A stretch of 6,719 bases of DNA, from contig JAGDAM010000116.1 of NCBI GenBank assembly GCA_017959485.1, positions 1-6,719 of the forward strand. The letters are read 5' to 3'. The stretch is from Clostridia bacterium (GTDB lineage: Bacteria; Bacillota_A; Clostridia; Oscillospirales; CAG-272). Within the stretch, counting starts at the first letter, position 1; each line of letters opens with the position of its first letter. The translations under genes were made by a program, and so were the position numbers. The notes under the pieces were generated by a model. That model was not told the DNA's origin, searched no databases, and saw only the letters and a program-made list of their open reading frames with translations. Of the stretch, positions 1 to 6,711 are shown one piece after another.

Positions 1-41
1 ATCCGTCCCCCGTTCGGGCGACACCTTCCCCCAGGGGAAGG
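1..41. repeat. Double-hairpin intergenic repeat, cut by window edge
   Basis: Two adjacent inverted repeats are visible. The first pairs GTC (5-7) plus CCCG (9-12) with CGGG (15-18) plus GAC (20-22), with one C/C mismatch. The second pairs CCTTCCC (24-30) with GGGAAGG (35-41) around a 4-base loop. From memory, two-hairpin units of this style are common dispersed intergenic repeats in gut Clostridia; that match was not checked. The second stem is followed by a T-rich stretch, so it could also act as a terminator for a gene left of the window. The left end lies outside the window. Confidence 0.5.
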
Positions 42-58
42 CATACTCTTTTTTGTAT
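24..58 (+). terminator. Possible intrinsic terminator of an upstream gene
   Basis: The 7-bp GC-rich stem at 24-41 is followed by a run of T residues at about 49-54. The stem-to-T-run gap of about 7 bases is longer than in a classic intrinsic terminator, so activity is uncertain. No upstream gene is visible to confirm this role. Confidence 0.3.
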
Positions 59-113
59 TTTGGACATCAACAACATGCATATCTCTTTTTTCCGGCTTGC
101 GCGCAAAAAACAT

Positions 114-143
114 TTGACTCACTCTCCCCGAAAGTGATATAAT
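114..143 (+). promoter_or_regulatory. Sigma70-type promoter with extended -10
   Basis: A -35 box TTGACT lies at 114-119 and a perfect -10 box TATAAT at 138-143, separated by 18 bases. A TG dinucleotide at 135-136 gives the extended -10 form TGn-TATAAT. Transcription should start near 150, leaving a leader of about 25 bases before the first gene. This is the only convincing promoter in the window and it can serve all four genes. Confidence 0.8.
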
Positions 144-152
144 AACTATATC
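136..152. promoter_or_regulatory. Candidate operator dyad over the -10 box
   Basis: GATATA (136-141), a 5-base spacer and TATATC (147-152) form a perfect inverted repeat covering the -10 box and the expected start site. A protein bound here would block transcription, as MarR- and TetR-type repressors commonly do at exporter genes. No regulator gene is in the window. AT-rich promoter DNA can form such dyads by chance. Confidence 0.35.
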
Positions 153-175
153 TTAATATTTATTGCGGGACAAGT

Positions 176-1993
176 ATGAAAAAACTGCTGAAATACCTAA
201 AACCGTACACGCTGCAGGCCGTTCTGTCGCCGATTATGATGATCGGCGAAGTCGCGGGCGACCTGACTCTTCCCTACCTGATGGCGTATATCGTCAACTA
301 CGGAATTCTCGGAAACCCGGTTACCGACCCGGAAACCGGATCGGCCGCGGCCGCCGCGATAATGCGGCTGTTTTCGGTGGACTATGCCGACCGTCTCGGG
401 ATCGTCATCCTGTTCGGCGTGCTTATGCTCGCGGTTACCGTCGTCGGCGGATTCTTCGGAACCTTCTGCGCCTGGACCGCAGCGTCGGCTTCGCAGGGCT
501 TCGGAAACGATCTGAGAAGAACGGCGTACGCCAAGGTCATGTCCCTCTCAATCGAGCAGACCGACCGGTTCACCACCGGTTCGCTCGTTACGAGAATGAC
601 TAACGACATCACCCAGCTCGTCAATTACGTTGAGTCGGTACTGCGGATGTTCGTGCGTTCGCCGATGTTTTTCATCGGCGGAACCGTCATGCTCCTGTCG
701 CTTCACCTGAGCTTCGGAGCCGTTCTGCTCGCAGCCCTTCCGGTGCTCGCGCTGACGCTGATACTCGTACTCGTGAAGGCAATCCCGCTCTTCTCGAAAG
801 TGCAGGACAAGCTCGACCGCGTCAACGCCGTCATGCAGGAAAGCATCGCGGGTACGCGGGTGATCAAGGCCTATTCGCGCGAGGAATACGAGTGCGAACG
901 CTTCGACAAAGCTAACAAGGATCTGAAAAAGACAAGTCTCGGCGTCTATCTGCTGATGGCGTGGATGAGCCCGGTCATGACCGCGGTGATGTGGCTGGCG
1001 ACCGGCGCGATACTGCTCATCGGAGGCAACATCGTACGGCTCGGGGACACCGGCATGACCGTCGGCTCGATTATGGCCGGAACGTCGTATATCAGCCGCG
1101 TTCTCTCATCCGTGATTATGATGACGATGATGTTCCAGTCGGTGTCTCGGGCAAGCGTATCCGCGAAGCGCATAAACGAACTGCTTGAATCGGATCCCGT
1201 CATCGCGGGCGGAACCGCCGCCGAGGGCGCCGGTACTGACGTCCCCGCCGTCGAGTTCAGAAACGTCGGTTTCTCCTACCCCAACACCTCGGGCAGAAAC
1301 GTGCTCTCCGGCATCTCGCTCACCGTCAAAAAAGGCGAGAAGCTCGCCGTCATCGGCGCCACCGGATCGGGCAAAACGACGCTTGTCTCGCTTATTCCCC
1401 GCTTCTACGACGCGACGGAAGGCGAGGTCCTCGTCGACGGAGTCCCGGTCGGAGAATACGATCTCGCGGCTCTGCGCTCGAAGATCGGATACGTCATGCA
1501 GAAGACCGATCTTTTCTCTGACACCGTATCGAACAACATAAAATGGGGCCGCGAGGACGCGACGGATGAAGAAGTCGCGCAAGCCGCGGAAACCGCTCAG
1601 GCGGCGGAATTCATCGCGACCGTTCCCGGCGGATACGACGGACTGCTCGCCGAAAAAGGCGCGTCTCTCTCGGGAGGCCAGAAACAGCGGCTGTCAATCG
1701 CACGCGCCCTCGTGCGCCGGCCCGAGATACTGATCCTTGATGACAGCACCTCGGCGCTCGACCTCGCAACCGAGGGCAAACTGCTCCGCGCGCTGCGGCG
1801 CGACTTTGCCGACACGACCGTGGTAATGATCGCTCAGCGGATCGCGTCGGTCAAAAGCGCCGACCGGATCGCGGTCATCGAGTCGGACGGGAGCGTAAAA
1901 CACATAGCCCCGCACGACGAACTCATGAAAATCAGCGAGACCTACCGCGAGATTTACTCGTCGCAGGTCAAGTCCGGAAGTCTCGGAGAATAA
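176..1993 (+). CDS. ABC exporter half-transporter, degenerate-site subunit
   Basis: A 605-residue fused membrane and ATPase subunit of the exporter (MsbA/multidrug) superfamily. The membrane part spans about residues 14-321 with six likely helices, and an ICL-like segment (FTTGSLVTRMTNDI) lies at 132-145. The ATPase domain (about 358-590) has Walker A at 394-402 (Lys400), Q-loop Gln442, an intact LSGGQ at 498-502 and Walker B ending at Asp522. The residue after Walker B is Asp523 instead of the catalytic Glu, and the switch position is Gln554 (AQR) instead of His. These changes are those of the degenerate-site partner in heterodimeric exporters such as TM287/288 and BmrCD. It should pair with the next gene product in the cytoplasmic membrane and export drugs, lipids or peptides; the substrate cannot be read from the sequence. 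The ATG at 176 sits behind the promoter with only a weak ribosome site (GGGA, 167-170). Confidence 0.95.
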   Translation: MKKLLKYLKPYTLQAVLSPIMMIGEVAGDLTLPYLMAYIVNYGILGNPVTDPETGSAAAAAIMRLFSVDYADRLGIVILFGVLMLAVTVVGGFFGTFCAWTAASASQGFGNDLRRTAYAKVMSLSIEQTDRFTTGSLVTRMTNDITQLVNYVESVLRMFVRSPMFFIGGTVMLLSLHLSFGAVLLAALPVLALTLILVLVKAIPLFSKVQDKLDRVNAVMQESIAGTRVIKAYSREEYECERFDKANKDLKKTSLGVYLLMAWMSPVMTAVMWLATGAILLIGGNIVRLGDTGMTVGSIMAGTSYISRVLSSVIMMTMMFQSVSRASVSAKRINELLESDPVIAGGTAAEGAGTDVPAVEFRNVGFSYPNTSGRNVLSGISLTVKKGEKLAVIGATGSGKTTLVSLIPRFYDATEGEVLVDGVPVGEYDLAALRSKIGYVMQKTDLFSDTVSNNIKWGREDATDEEVAQAAETAQAAEFIATVPGGYDGLLAEKGASLSGGQKQRLSIARALVRRPEILILDDSTSALDLATEGKLLRALRRDFADTTVVMIAQRIASVKSADRIAVIESDGSVKHIAPHDELMKISETYREIYSSQVKSGSLGE

Positions 1994-1999
1994 GGAGGT
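1993..1999 (+). promoter_or_regulatory. Strong Shine-Dalgarno site of the second ABC gene
   Basis: AGGAGGT begins on the last base of the preceding stop codon and lies 7 bases before the ATG at 2007. It is the best ribosome site in the window, much stronger than that of the first gene. It fixes the start of the second subunit and may help balance subunit amounts. Confidence 0.85.
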
Positions 2000-2006
2000 A
2001 AACGCC

Positions 2007-3866
2007 ATGGCAAACGAAAGAAAAGACAGCCCGCGCGTCGATCTCCGTCCGGGTCCGGGCGGCGGACGCGGCCCGATGAACGCCCGTCTCAACGCGGAAA
2101 AACCGAAGAACGGTTTCAAAACCGTCGGACGAATCTTCGGATACATCGGCAGAAGCCGGATAGTGCTTGTTCTTATACTCGCCTTCACCGTCCTCTGCAC
2201 CCTGCTCGACCTTGCCGGGCCTCTGCTCCAGCAGAAGGCGATAGACACTTTCACGCTCGAGGGCGGAAAACTGACTGTCGATTTTCAGAGTCTGTGCGTC
2301 TTCGTAGCGATCTTCGTCGGGGTCAGTCTGATCTCGGCGGCGCTGAATCTGATAATGGGCCGCATGTTCGCGCGGCTGTCGCAGTCGACGGTCTACGTCA
2401 TGCGCCGGGAACTGTTTGAAAAGATATCCCGGCTTCCGGTCAGATACACCGACACGCACAAGCACGGCGACATAATGAGCCGTATGACCAACGACGTCGA
2501 CAACGTGTCGACCGCCATCACCTCTTCCCTCTCCTCGCTCGTGTCGGCGGTGCTGACCCTTATCGGCGCCTTCGTGATGATGATCAGATACAGCGCGATT
2601 ATGACGCTGGTGGCCGTCGTCACCATACCGATATCGATCCTCGTCTCGGTCCTTCTCGGCAAGTTCATGCGCAAATACTACGTAAAGAACCAGAAGCTGC
2701 TCGGAAAGCTGAACGGAGCCGTCGAGGAGACGGTGACCGGATACCGGACCGTCGTCGCATACGGCCGCGAGAAGCGCGCGATCGGCGAATTCGGAGCGAT
2801 ATCCGACGATTACCGCTCGTCGTCAATCTCGGCGAGGGTCTGGGGTTCGGTAATGGGCCCGGTGATGAACTTCGTCGGCAATCTGCAGTACGTGCTGATC
2901 GCCGTCACCGGCGGATATCTGATCATCAAAGGCAGCCCCGGAGTCACTCCCGGAATCATCCAGGCGATGCTGCAGTATTCGAAATCCTTCACCCGCCCGA
3001 TCAATATGATAGCCAACCAGTACGCCTCGATACTGACGGCGCTCGCCGGAGCCGAACGCATCTTCGAGATACTCGACTCCGAGGAGGAACCCGACAACGG
3101 AAAATCGGACGTTAAACCCGAAGATATCGTCGGGAACATCGAATTTTCAGGCGTCGACTTCTCGTACGTTCCCGAAAAACCGGTCCTGCGCGGCTTTAAT
3201 CTGAAGGTCGGAGCCGGAAAGAAGATAGCCATAGTCGGCGCGACCGGTTCGGGCAAAACGACCGTCGTCAATCTTCTGACCCGCTTTTACGAGACCGATT
3301 CCGGCAGTATTACGAATGACGGAATCGACATTCGCGATATGCCGCTCGAAACGCTGCGCAACTCGATCGCGATAGTGCTTCAGGACACCGTTCTCTTCTC
3401 GGACACCGTCGCGTCGAACATTAAATACGGACGGCTTGAGGCCACCGACGAAGAGATGCGCGCCGCCGCGAGCACCGCGATGGCGGATAAGTTTATCGAT
3501 CTTCTTCCGGAAGGCTACGGAACGCAGCTGACCGAGGCGGGAAGCAATCTCTCACAGGGACAGAGACAGCTGCTCTCGATCTCGCGCGCCGTGCTCGCCG
3601 ACCCGCGCATACTCATTCTCGACGAGGCGACGTCATCGGTCGACACGCGTACCGAGATGGACATCCAGACTGCGATGGTAGCCCTGATGAAGAACCGGAC
3701 GTCGCTCATTATCGCGCACCGGCTCTCGACCATCAGGGACGCCGATATGATAGTCGTTCTCAAGGACGGCGCGATTTCCGAATCGGGCAGCCATGAGGAA
3801 CTGCTCGCGCTCGGCGGCGAATACTACAAGCTTTACAGCAGTCAGTTCGCCGGAATCGAGACCTGA
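2007..3866 (+). CDS. ABC exporter half-transporter, catalytic-site subunit
   Basis: A 619-residue partner of the preceding subunit. A hydrophilic Gly/Pro-rich leader (about 14-26) precedes six likely membrane helices at about 52-74, 95-118, 173-193, 196-218, 284-307 and 316-346; glycine-rich leaders of this kind are common on one subunit of Firmicutes heterodimeric exporters. The ATPase domain has Walker A at 411-419 (Lys417), Q-loop Gln459, Walker B Asp539 with the catalytic Glu540, and switch His571 (AHRLST). Its signature is LSQGQ (515-519), with Gln for the first Gly. It therefore supplies the working Walker A/B and His for the active site, while its altered signature faces the partner's degenerate Walker motifs. 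It lies 13 bases after the first subunit. The family assignment is secure; the substrate is unknown. Confidence 0.95.
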   Translation: MANERKDSPRVDLRPGPGGGRGPMNARLNAEKPKNGFKTVGRIFGYIGRSRIVLVLILAFTVLCTLLDLAGPLLQQKAIDTFTLEGGKLTVDFQSLCVFVAIFVGVSLISAALNLIMGRMFARLSQSTVYVMRRELFEKISRLPVRYTDTHKHGDIMSRMTNDVDNVSTAITSSLSSLVSAVLTLIGAFVMMIRYSAIMTLVAVVTIPISILVSVLLGKFMRKYYVKNQKLLGKLNGAVEETVTGYRTVVAYGREKRAIGEFGAISDDYRSSSISARVWGSVMGPVMNFVGNLQYVLIAVTGGYLIIKGSPGVTPGIIQAMLQYSKSFTRPINMIANQYASILTALAGAERIFEILDSEEEPDNGKSDVKPEDIVGNIEFSGVDFSYVPEKPVLRGFNLKVGAGKKIAIVGATGSGKTTVVNLLTRFYETDSGSITNDGIDIRDMPLETLRNSIAIVLQDTVLFSDTVASNIKYGRLEATDEEMRAAASTAMADKFIDLLPEGYGTQLTEAGSNLSQGQRQLLSISRAVLADPRILILDEATSSVDTRTEMDIQTAMVALMKNRTSLIIAHRLSTIRDADMIVVLKDGAISESGSHEELLALGGEYYKLYSSQFAGIET

Positions 3867-3867
3867 C

Positions 3868-4977
3868 GTGTTCACCCCCGCTTCCCCCGGGGACGCGGCG
3901 CGTTTTCTCCGGCTCGCGCGGGAGGAGACGACTCCGGGAAACAGCCCGGCCGTTTTCGGGACTTATAACGAAAAAACTCTGCACCGAACCGTACGCAGAT
4001 ACGTATACGACAATCCGGAGGCGTGGGAGGTGACCCTTCCGACCGGAGCGGTCGCGGATATTCTCTACGGCAACACCGTGATCGAAATACAGACCGGGTC
4101 GCTGTCGCCGCTCGCGAAAAAGCTCGAACGGCTTCCGGGGGCCGATCTCTGCTCGGTCGTCGTCCGTCCCGCCCCCCTTGTGCGCAGAATCGTCAAAATT
4201 TCCCCCGACGGAGAAGCGCAGACGCAGTCTCTCTCAACCGTCCGCACTACCGTTTTCACCCTGCTCGCGGACGCGGTATATATCATGCCGCTGATCGCTT
4301 CCGGGGGAACGTCGCTTCTCGTTCTCTATATCGAGGAGGACGAATACCGGACGGCGGGAAAGCGTCACTCGAGGATCGACAGAATTCCCACGCGCCTGTG
4401 CGGCACGGAGACCTTCGCGTCTGCCGAAGATTTCGGAAAACGGCTCGGAGGTCTGCCCGACCTGTTCGATTCGTCGGATTTTGCGTCTCTCTCGGGTCTT
4501 GCCCGCCGCGACGTCTACCGCGCGCTGCGCTCGCTCGAACTGCTCGGAATCGCCGAGCGCGCCGGTAAGAGCGGCAGAAAACAGCTTTACAGGACGGTCG
4601 GAAAGACGGGACGTCCGTCCGGAAAGGATAAACAAATGGCTACAGTCAACGTTTATGAAAGATATTACGCCGCGAGAGGCGAATTCTCGGGCGTCGAAAG
4701 ACGCGGCTGTCTTGTGTTTCTCACCGCCGACTCGTGCGACGGAAACGTCGAATATTCCGCGGGAGTCACCTTCTTTCCTCACGTGTCGGACGACGATTTC
4801 GCCGTATCGTACGACGCGTGCTTTACCCGCGTGCTCTTTTCGGACAGGGGCCGAAGATCGAAAAAACGCGATCAGTTCTTCCTTGAACACCTGAAGGAAT
4901 ACGCGGACCGTCTGGCAAATGATGCCGGAGCCGAGATCTTCTGGGATTCCCCGCTCGGGGCCGAAAGGCGGGGGTGA
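3868..4977 (+). CDS. Uncharacterised PD-(D/E)XK-like and winged-helix protein with C-terminal extension
   Basis: A 369-residue protein if translation starts at the GTG at 3868, one base after the previous stop. An ATG at 3793 in the same frame would overlap the ABC gene by 74 bases and add an unconvincing leader. The GTG has only a weak ribosome site, so translation is probably coupled. Residues 31-90 hold a conserved-looking block: His39, Glu54, Asp64 (ADILYGN), Glu73-Ile-Gln75 (IEIQT) and Lys84/85. This resembles a PD-(D/E)XK nuclease core with Gln in the Lys position. Residues about 185-243 look like a winged helix (FASLSGLARRDVYRALRSLELLGIAERAGKSGRKQLYR). From memory, similar two-part proteins of unknown function occur in Firmicutes and archaea (DUF8091-like), ending near this winged helix. 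Residues 257-369 are an extra soluble domain I do not recognise. Nuclease or DNA-binding activity is inference; a regulatory role is equally possible. Confidence 0.75.
   Translation: MFTPASPGDAARFLRLAREETTPGNSPAVFGTYNEKTLHRTVRRYVYDNPEAWEVTLPTGAVADILYGNTVIEIQTGSLSPLAKKLERLPGADLCSVVVRPAPLVRRIVKISPDGEAQTQSLSTVRTTVFTLLADAVYIMPLIASGGTSLLVLYIEEDEYRTAGKRHSRIDRIPTRLCGTETFASAEDFGKRLGGLPDLFDSSDFASLSGLARRDVYRALRSLELLGIAERAGKSGRKQLYRTVGKTGRPSGKDKQMATVNVYERYYAARGEFSGVERRGCLVFLTADSCDGNVEYSAGVTFFPHVSDDDFAVSYDACFTRVLFSDRGRRSKKRDQFFLEHLKEYADRLANDAGAEIFWDSPLGAERRG
4621..4638 (+). promoter_or_regulatory. Internal ribosome site and in-frame ATG inside gene 3
   Basis: GGAAAGGA (4621-4628) lies 7 bases before an in-frame ATG at 4636 (Met257 of gene 3). 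Initiation here would give a separate 113-residue protein (4636-4977) starting MATVNVYERYYAARG. A TAA in another frame sits between the two (4629-4631), so the stretch has the form of an ordinary gene junction. Whether the site is used cannot be told from sequence alone. Confidence 0.45.
4971..4977 (+). promoter_or_regulatory. Ribosome site deciding the sulfatase start
   Basis: GGGGTGA at 4971-4977 differs by one base from the GGAGGTGA consensus when read with the preceding G, and lies 8 bases before the ATG at 4986. It overlaps the stop codon of gene 3, as expected for coupled translation. It favours ATG 4986 over the in-frame GTG at 4974, which would overlap that stop codon. Confidence 0.6.
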
Positions 4978-4985
4978 CCGCCGGC

Positions 4986-6446
4986 ATGGGCGAAAAGCGC
5001 AAAAACACAAGGCCGAACGTACTGTTCGCGATAGCAGACGACGCCTCGCATTACGGCTGCACAGGCAGCCGGTTTGTAAGAACGCCTAACGTCGACCGGG
5101 TCGCGGCGGAGGGAGTCATTTTCGAAAACGTCTTCACGCCTAACCCCAAATGCGCTCCCTCAAGGGCGAGTCTGCTCACGGGTCTCTACCCCTGGCAGCT
5201 CGGCGCGGCGTGCAACCACAACTGCTTCATGCCGGCGGGTCTTACCTTTATTCCGGATTATCTGGAAAAAGCCGGATATCACTGCGGCTTCACCGGAAAA
5301 GGATGGGCGCCGGGAGATATCAGCTCGGGCGGATACAAAAGAAACCCCGCGGGCGACAGGTACAACAGATACGAACTCGAACCTCCCGAGGGGACGTCAA
5401 TCCGCCCGTTCGACTACGCCAGGAACTTCGCGGATTTTCTCGACTCCAAGCCCGAAGGCCGTCCCTTCTGGTTCTGGTACGGCTGCCGCGAGCCGCACCG
5501 CCCCTATACGTTCGGCGAAGGTCTCCGTCTCGGCAAAAAGGATGAAGATCTGGCTCCGGGCGATCTGCCCTCGTACTGGCCCGACTGCCCCGAAGTGAGG
5601 CAGGACTTTCTCGACTACGCCGCAGAGATCGAGTGGTACGACCGGCATCTCGGACTGATGCTCGGCGAGCTCGAACGCCGCGGCATGCTTGACGACACCG
5701 TCGTTATCGTGACGTCCGACAACGGCTGCCCCTTCCCGCGCGTCAAGGGACAGATGTACGAGCAGGACTTTCATCTTCCCGCGGTCGCAATGTGGCGCAG
5801 CTCGCGAACGCGCCCCGGGCGCCGGATATCTGATTTTATCGGATTTGTCGACGTCGCCCCGACGATGCTGGATATCGCCGGTGTCGAAAAGCCGGACTTT
5901 ATGCCGGGAAAAAGCTTTTTCGACGTCTTCAGGACCGGCGCGGAAGGACTGATTGACCCCTCCCGCCGCCGCGTCTTCTTCGGACGCGAAAAACAGGACG
6001 TCGGAAGCGAGGGAGACGTCGGGTATCCGGTCAGATGCCTCCGGGGCGAACGGTATCTCTATATACGAAATTTCGAGCCCGACAGATGGCCGGCGGGCAA
6101 CCCCGAAACCCTCTATACCAACTGCGACGCCTCGCCGACAAAGTCGAAGATCATCGAACTCGCCGTCTCGGGCGACGACAGATATCTGCGACTCGCGTTC
6201 GGAAAGCGTCCGGCGGAGGAACTGTACGACGCGGTATCCGATCCCGAATGCCTTCGCAATCTCGCGGGAGAGCCCGAATTCCGCGAACTGCTCGAAAAAA
6301 TGCGCGAAGAGCTTTTCGCCTTCCTTACCGACACCTGCGACCCGCGGCTTTCCGACCCCGATTATTTCGACCGCTTCCCGCAAAAGAACGCGGAGTCTCC
6401 CCACTCCTGGAAGGCCTATCTCGAGGGACGGTTCGAACCGATTTGA
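4986..6446 (+). CDS. Type I sulfatase, heparan N-sulfatase (SGSH)-like
   Basis: A 486-residue formylglycine-dependent sulfatase of normal family length. It would hydrolyse sulfate esters or N-sulfate groups on a sugar, possibly a glycosaminoglycan or mucin glycan. The C-x-P-S-R maturation motif is Cys56-Ala-Pro-Ser-Arg60, followed by ASLLTG; the Cys form is what anaerobic radical-SAM maturases (anSME) accept. Other active-site candidates are Asp18-Asp19 (IADDA), Lys105 (GKGW), His171 (EPHRPY), Asp245-Asn246 (TSDNG) and Lys254. The central block (RPFWFWYGCREPHRPY and the later EIEWYDRHLGLML) and the TSDNGCPFPR motif resemble human SGSH and bacterial S1_8-like enzymes, by memory. No signal peptide is visible: the chain starts with a charged MGEKRKNTRPN and runs straight into the first catalytic strand, so a cytoplasmic location is likely. 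No maturase, glycosidase or sugar importer gene lies in the window. Substrate assignment is tentative. Confidence 0.92.
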   Translation: MGEKRKNTRPNVLFAIADDASHYGCTGSRFVRTPNVDRVAAEGVIFENVFTPNPKCAPSRASLLTGLYPWQLGAACNHNCFMPAGLTFIPDYLEKAGYHCGFTGKGWAPGDISSGGYKRNPAGDRYNRYELEPPEGTSIRPFDYARNFADFLDSKPEGRPFWFWYGCREPHRPYTFGEGLRLGKKDEDLAPGDLPSYWPDCPEVRQDFLDYAAEIEWYDRHLGLMLGELERRGMLDDTVVIVTSDNGCPFPRVKGQMYEQDFHLPAVAMWRSSRTRPGRRISDFIGFVDVAPTMLDIAGVEKPDFMPGKSFFDVFRTGAEGLIDPSRRRVFFGREKQDVGSEGDVGYPVRCLRGERYLYIRNFEPDRWPAGNPETLYTNCDASPTKSKIIELAVSGDDRYLRLAFGKRPAEELYDAVSDPECLRNLAGEPEFRELLEKMREELFAFLTDTCDPRLSDPDYFDRFPQKNAESPHSWKAYLEGRFEPI

Positions 6447-6476
6447 ATCAAACGGAAATCCGTAACGCTTCTTTTA
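6429..6476 (+). terminator. Stacked inverted repeats at the end of the operon, possible terminator
   Basis: A perfect 12-bp palindrome CGGTTCGAACCG (6429-6440) covers the last codons of the sulfatase gene. It is followed by an imperfect dyad (CCG...TTTGA / TCAAA...CGG, 6438-6455) and by ACGGAAATCCGT (6452-6463), then a T-rich stretch ending in TTTT at 6473-6476. The position suits transcription termination. Each stem is short, so an efficient intrinsic terminator is not certain. Confidence 0.35.
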
Positions 6477-6486
6477 AGGCAATACC

Positions 6487-6598
6487 GCACAATTCGACGC
6501 ACGCGTCTTGACGGCTCTTTTGGCGCCTGTATGGTCAACAGCGCACCATTTATCGTACGCATCCTGTCGGCCCTTTTTGTGCCTGCCGCGGCAACGGG
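6487..6598. repeat. Two diverged 56-bp tandem units
   Basis: Unit A (6487-6542) and unit B (6543-6598) align without gaps at a period of exactly 56 bases. Hand counting gives about 38 of 56 matches overall and 23 of 29 in the core (6501-6529 against 6557-6585), which shares CGGC, CTTTT and GCCTG blocks. This exceeds chance and points to an old duplication. No gene is recognised in either strand. Confidence 0.65.
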
Positions 6599-6631
6599 GC
6601 AAAGCCACGTTGACGTTGCGTCTGAATGCTT

Positions 6632-6650
6632 GAGAAACATCCAGTTTCTC
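6632..6650. repeat. Perfect 7-bp hairpin inside the repeat region
   Basis: GAGAAAC (6632-6638) and GTTTCTC (6644-6650) pair perfectly around the 5-base loop ATCCA. The hairpin lies between the tandem units and the inverted third copy, so it may cap a larger folded structure. No T-run follows, which argues against an intrinsic terminator. Confidence 0.6.
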
Positions 6651-6666
6651 CGCGCCTTCTCAGCAA

Positions 6667-6711
6667 GGGCAGGCGCAAAAATGGCTCGACAATCTACGCA
6701 CTCAAACGGTG
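6667..6711 (-). repeat. Inverted third copy of the 56-bp unit
   Basis: Read on the minus strand, this stretch aligns with unit B (about 6541-6588), allowing a few one- or two-base gaps. Shared blocks include CGCACC, TGTCG, TTTTTG and GCCTGCC in the same order. With unit B it forms a long imperfect inverted repeat around a core of about 78 bases. The element may continue past the right edge of the window. Confidence 0.55.

Noticed and set aside
3793..3867. Upstream ATG start for gene 3
   Set aside because: It would overlap the ABC gene by 74 bases and add a low-quality Ser/Arg-rich leader; GTG at 3868 directly after the stop is more natural.
4234..5010. A 258-codon minus-strand open frame opposite gene 3
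   Set aside because: It is antisense to gene 3, has no family features, and has no ribosome site or promoter that I can see.
5397..6404. A 335-codon open frame on the minus strand opposite the sulfatase
   Set aside because: It lies wholly antisense to a gene with clear catalytic motifs, and its translation shows no recognisable domain. GC-rich codon bias leaves such antisense frames open by chance.
6416..6640. A 74-codon minus-strand open frame over the right-hand repeats
   Set aside because: It runs across the repeat units and into the end of the sulfatase gene, with no recognisable protein features.
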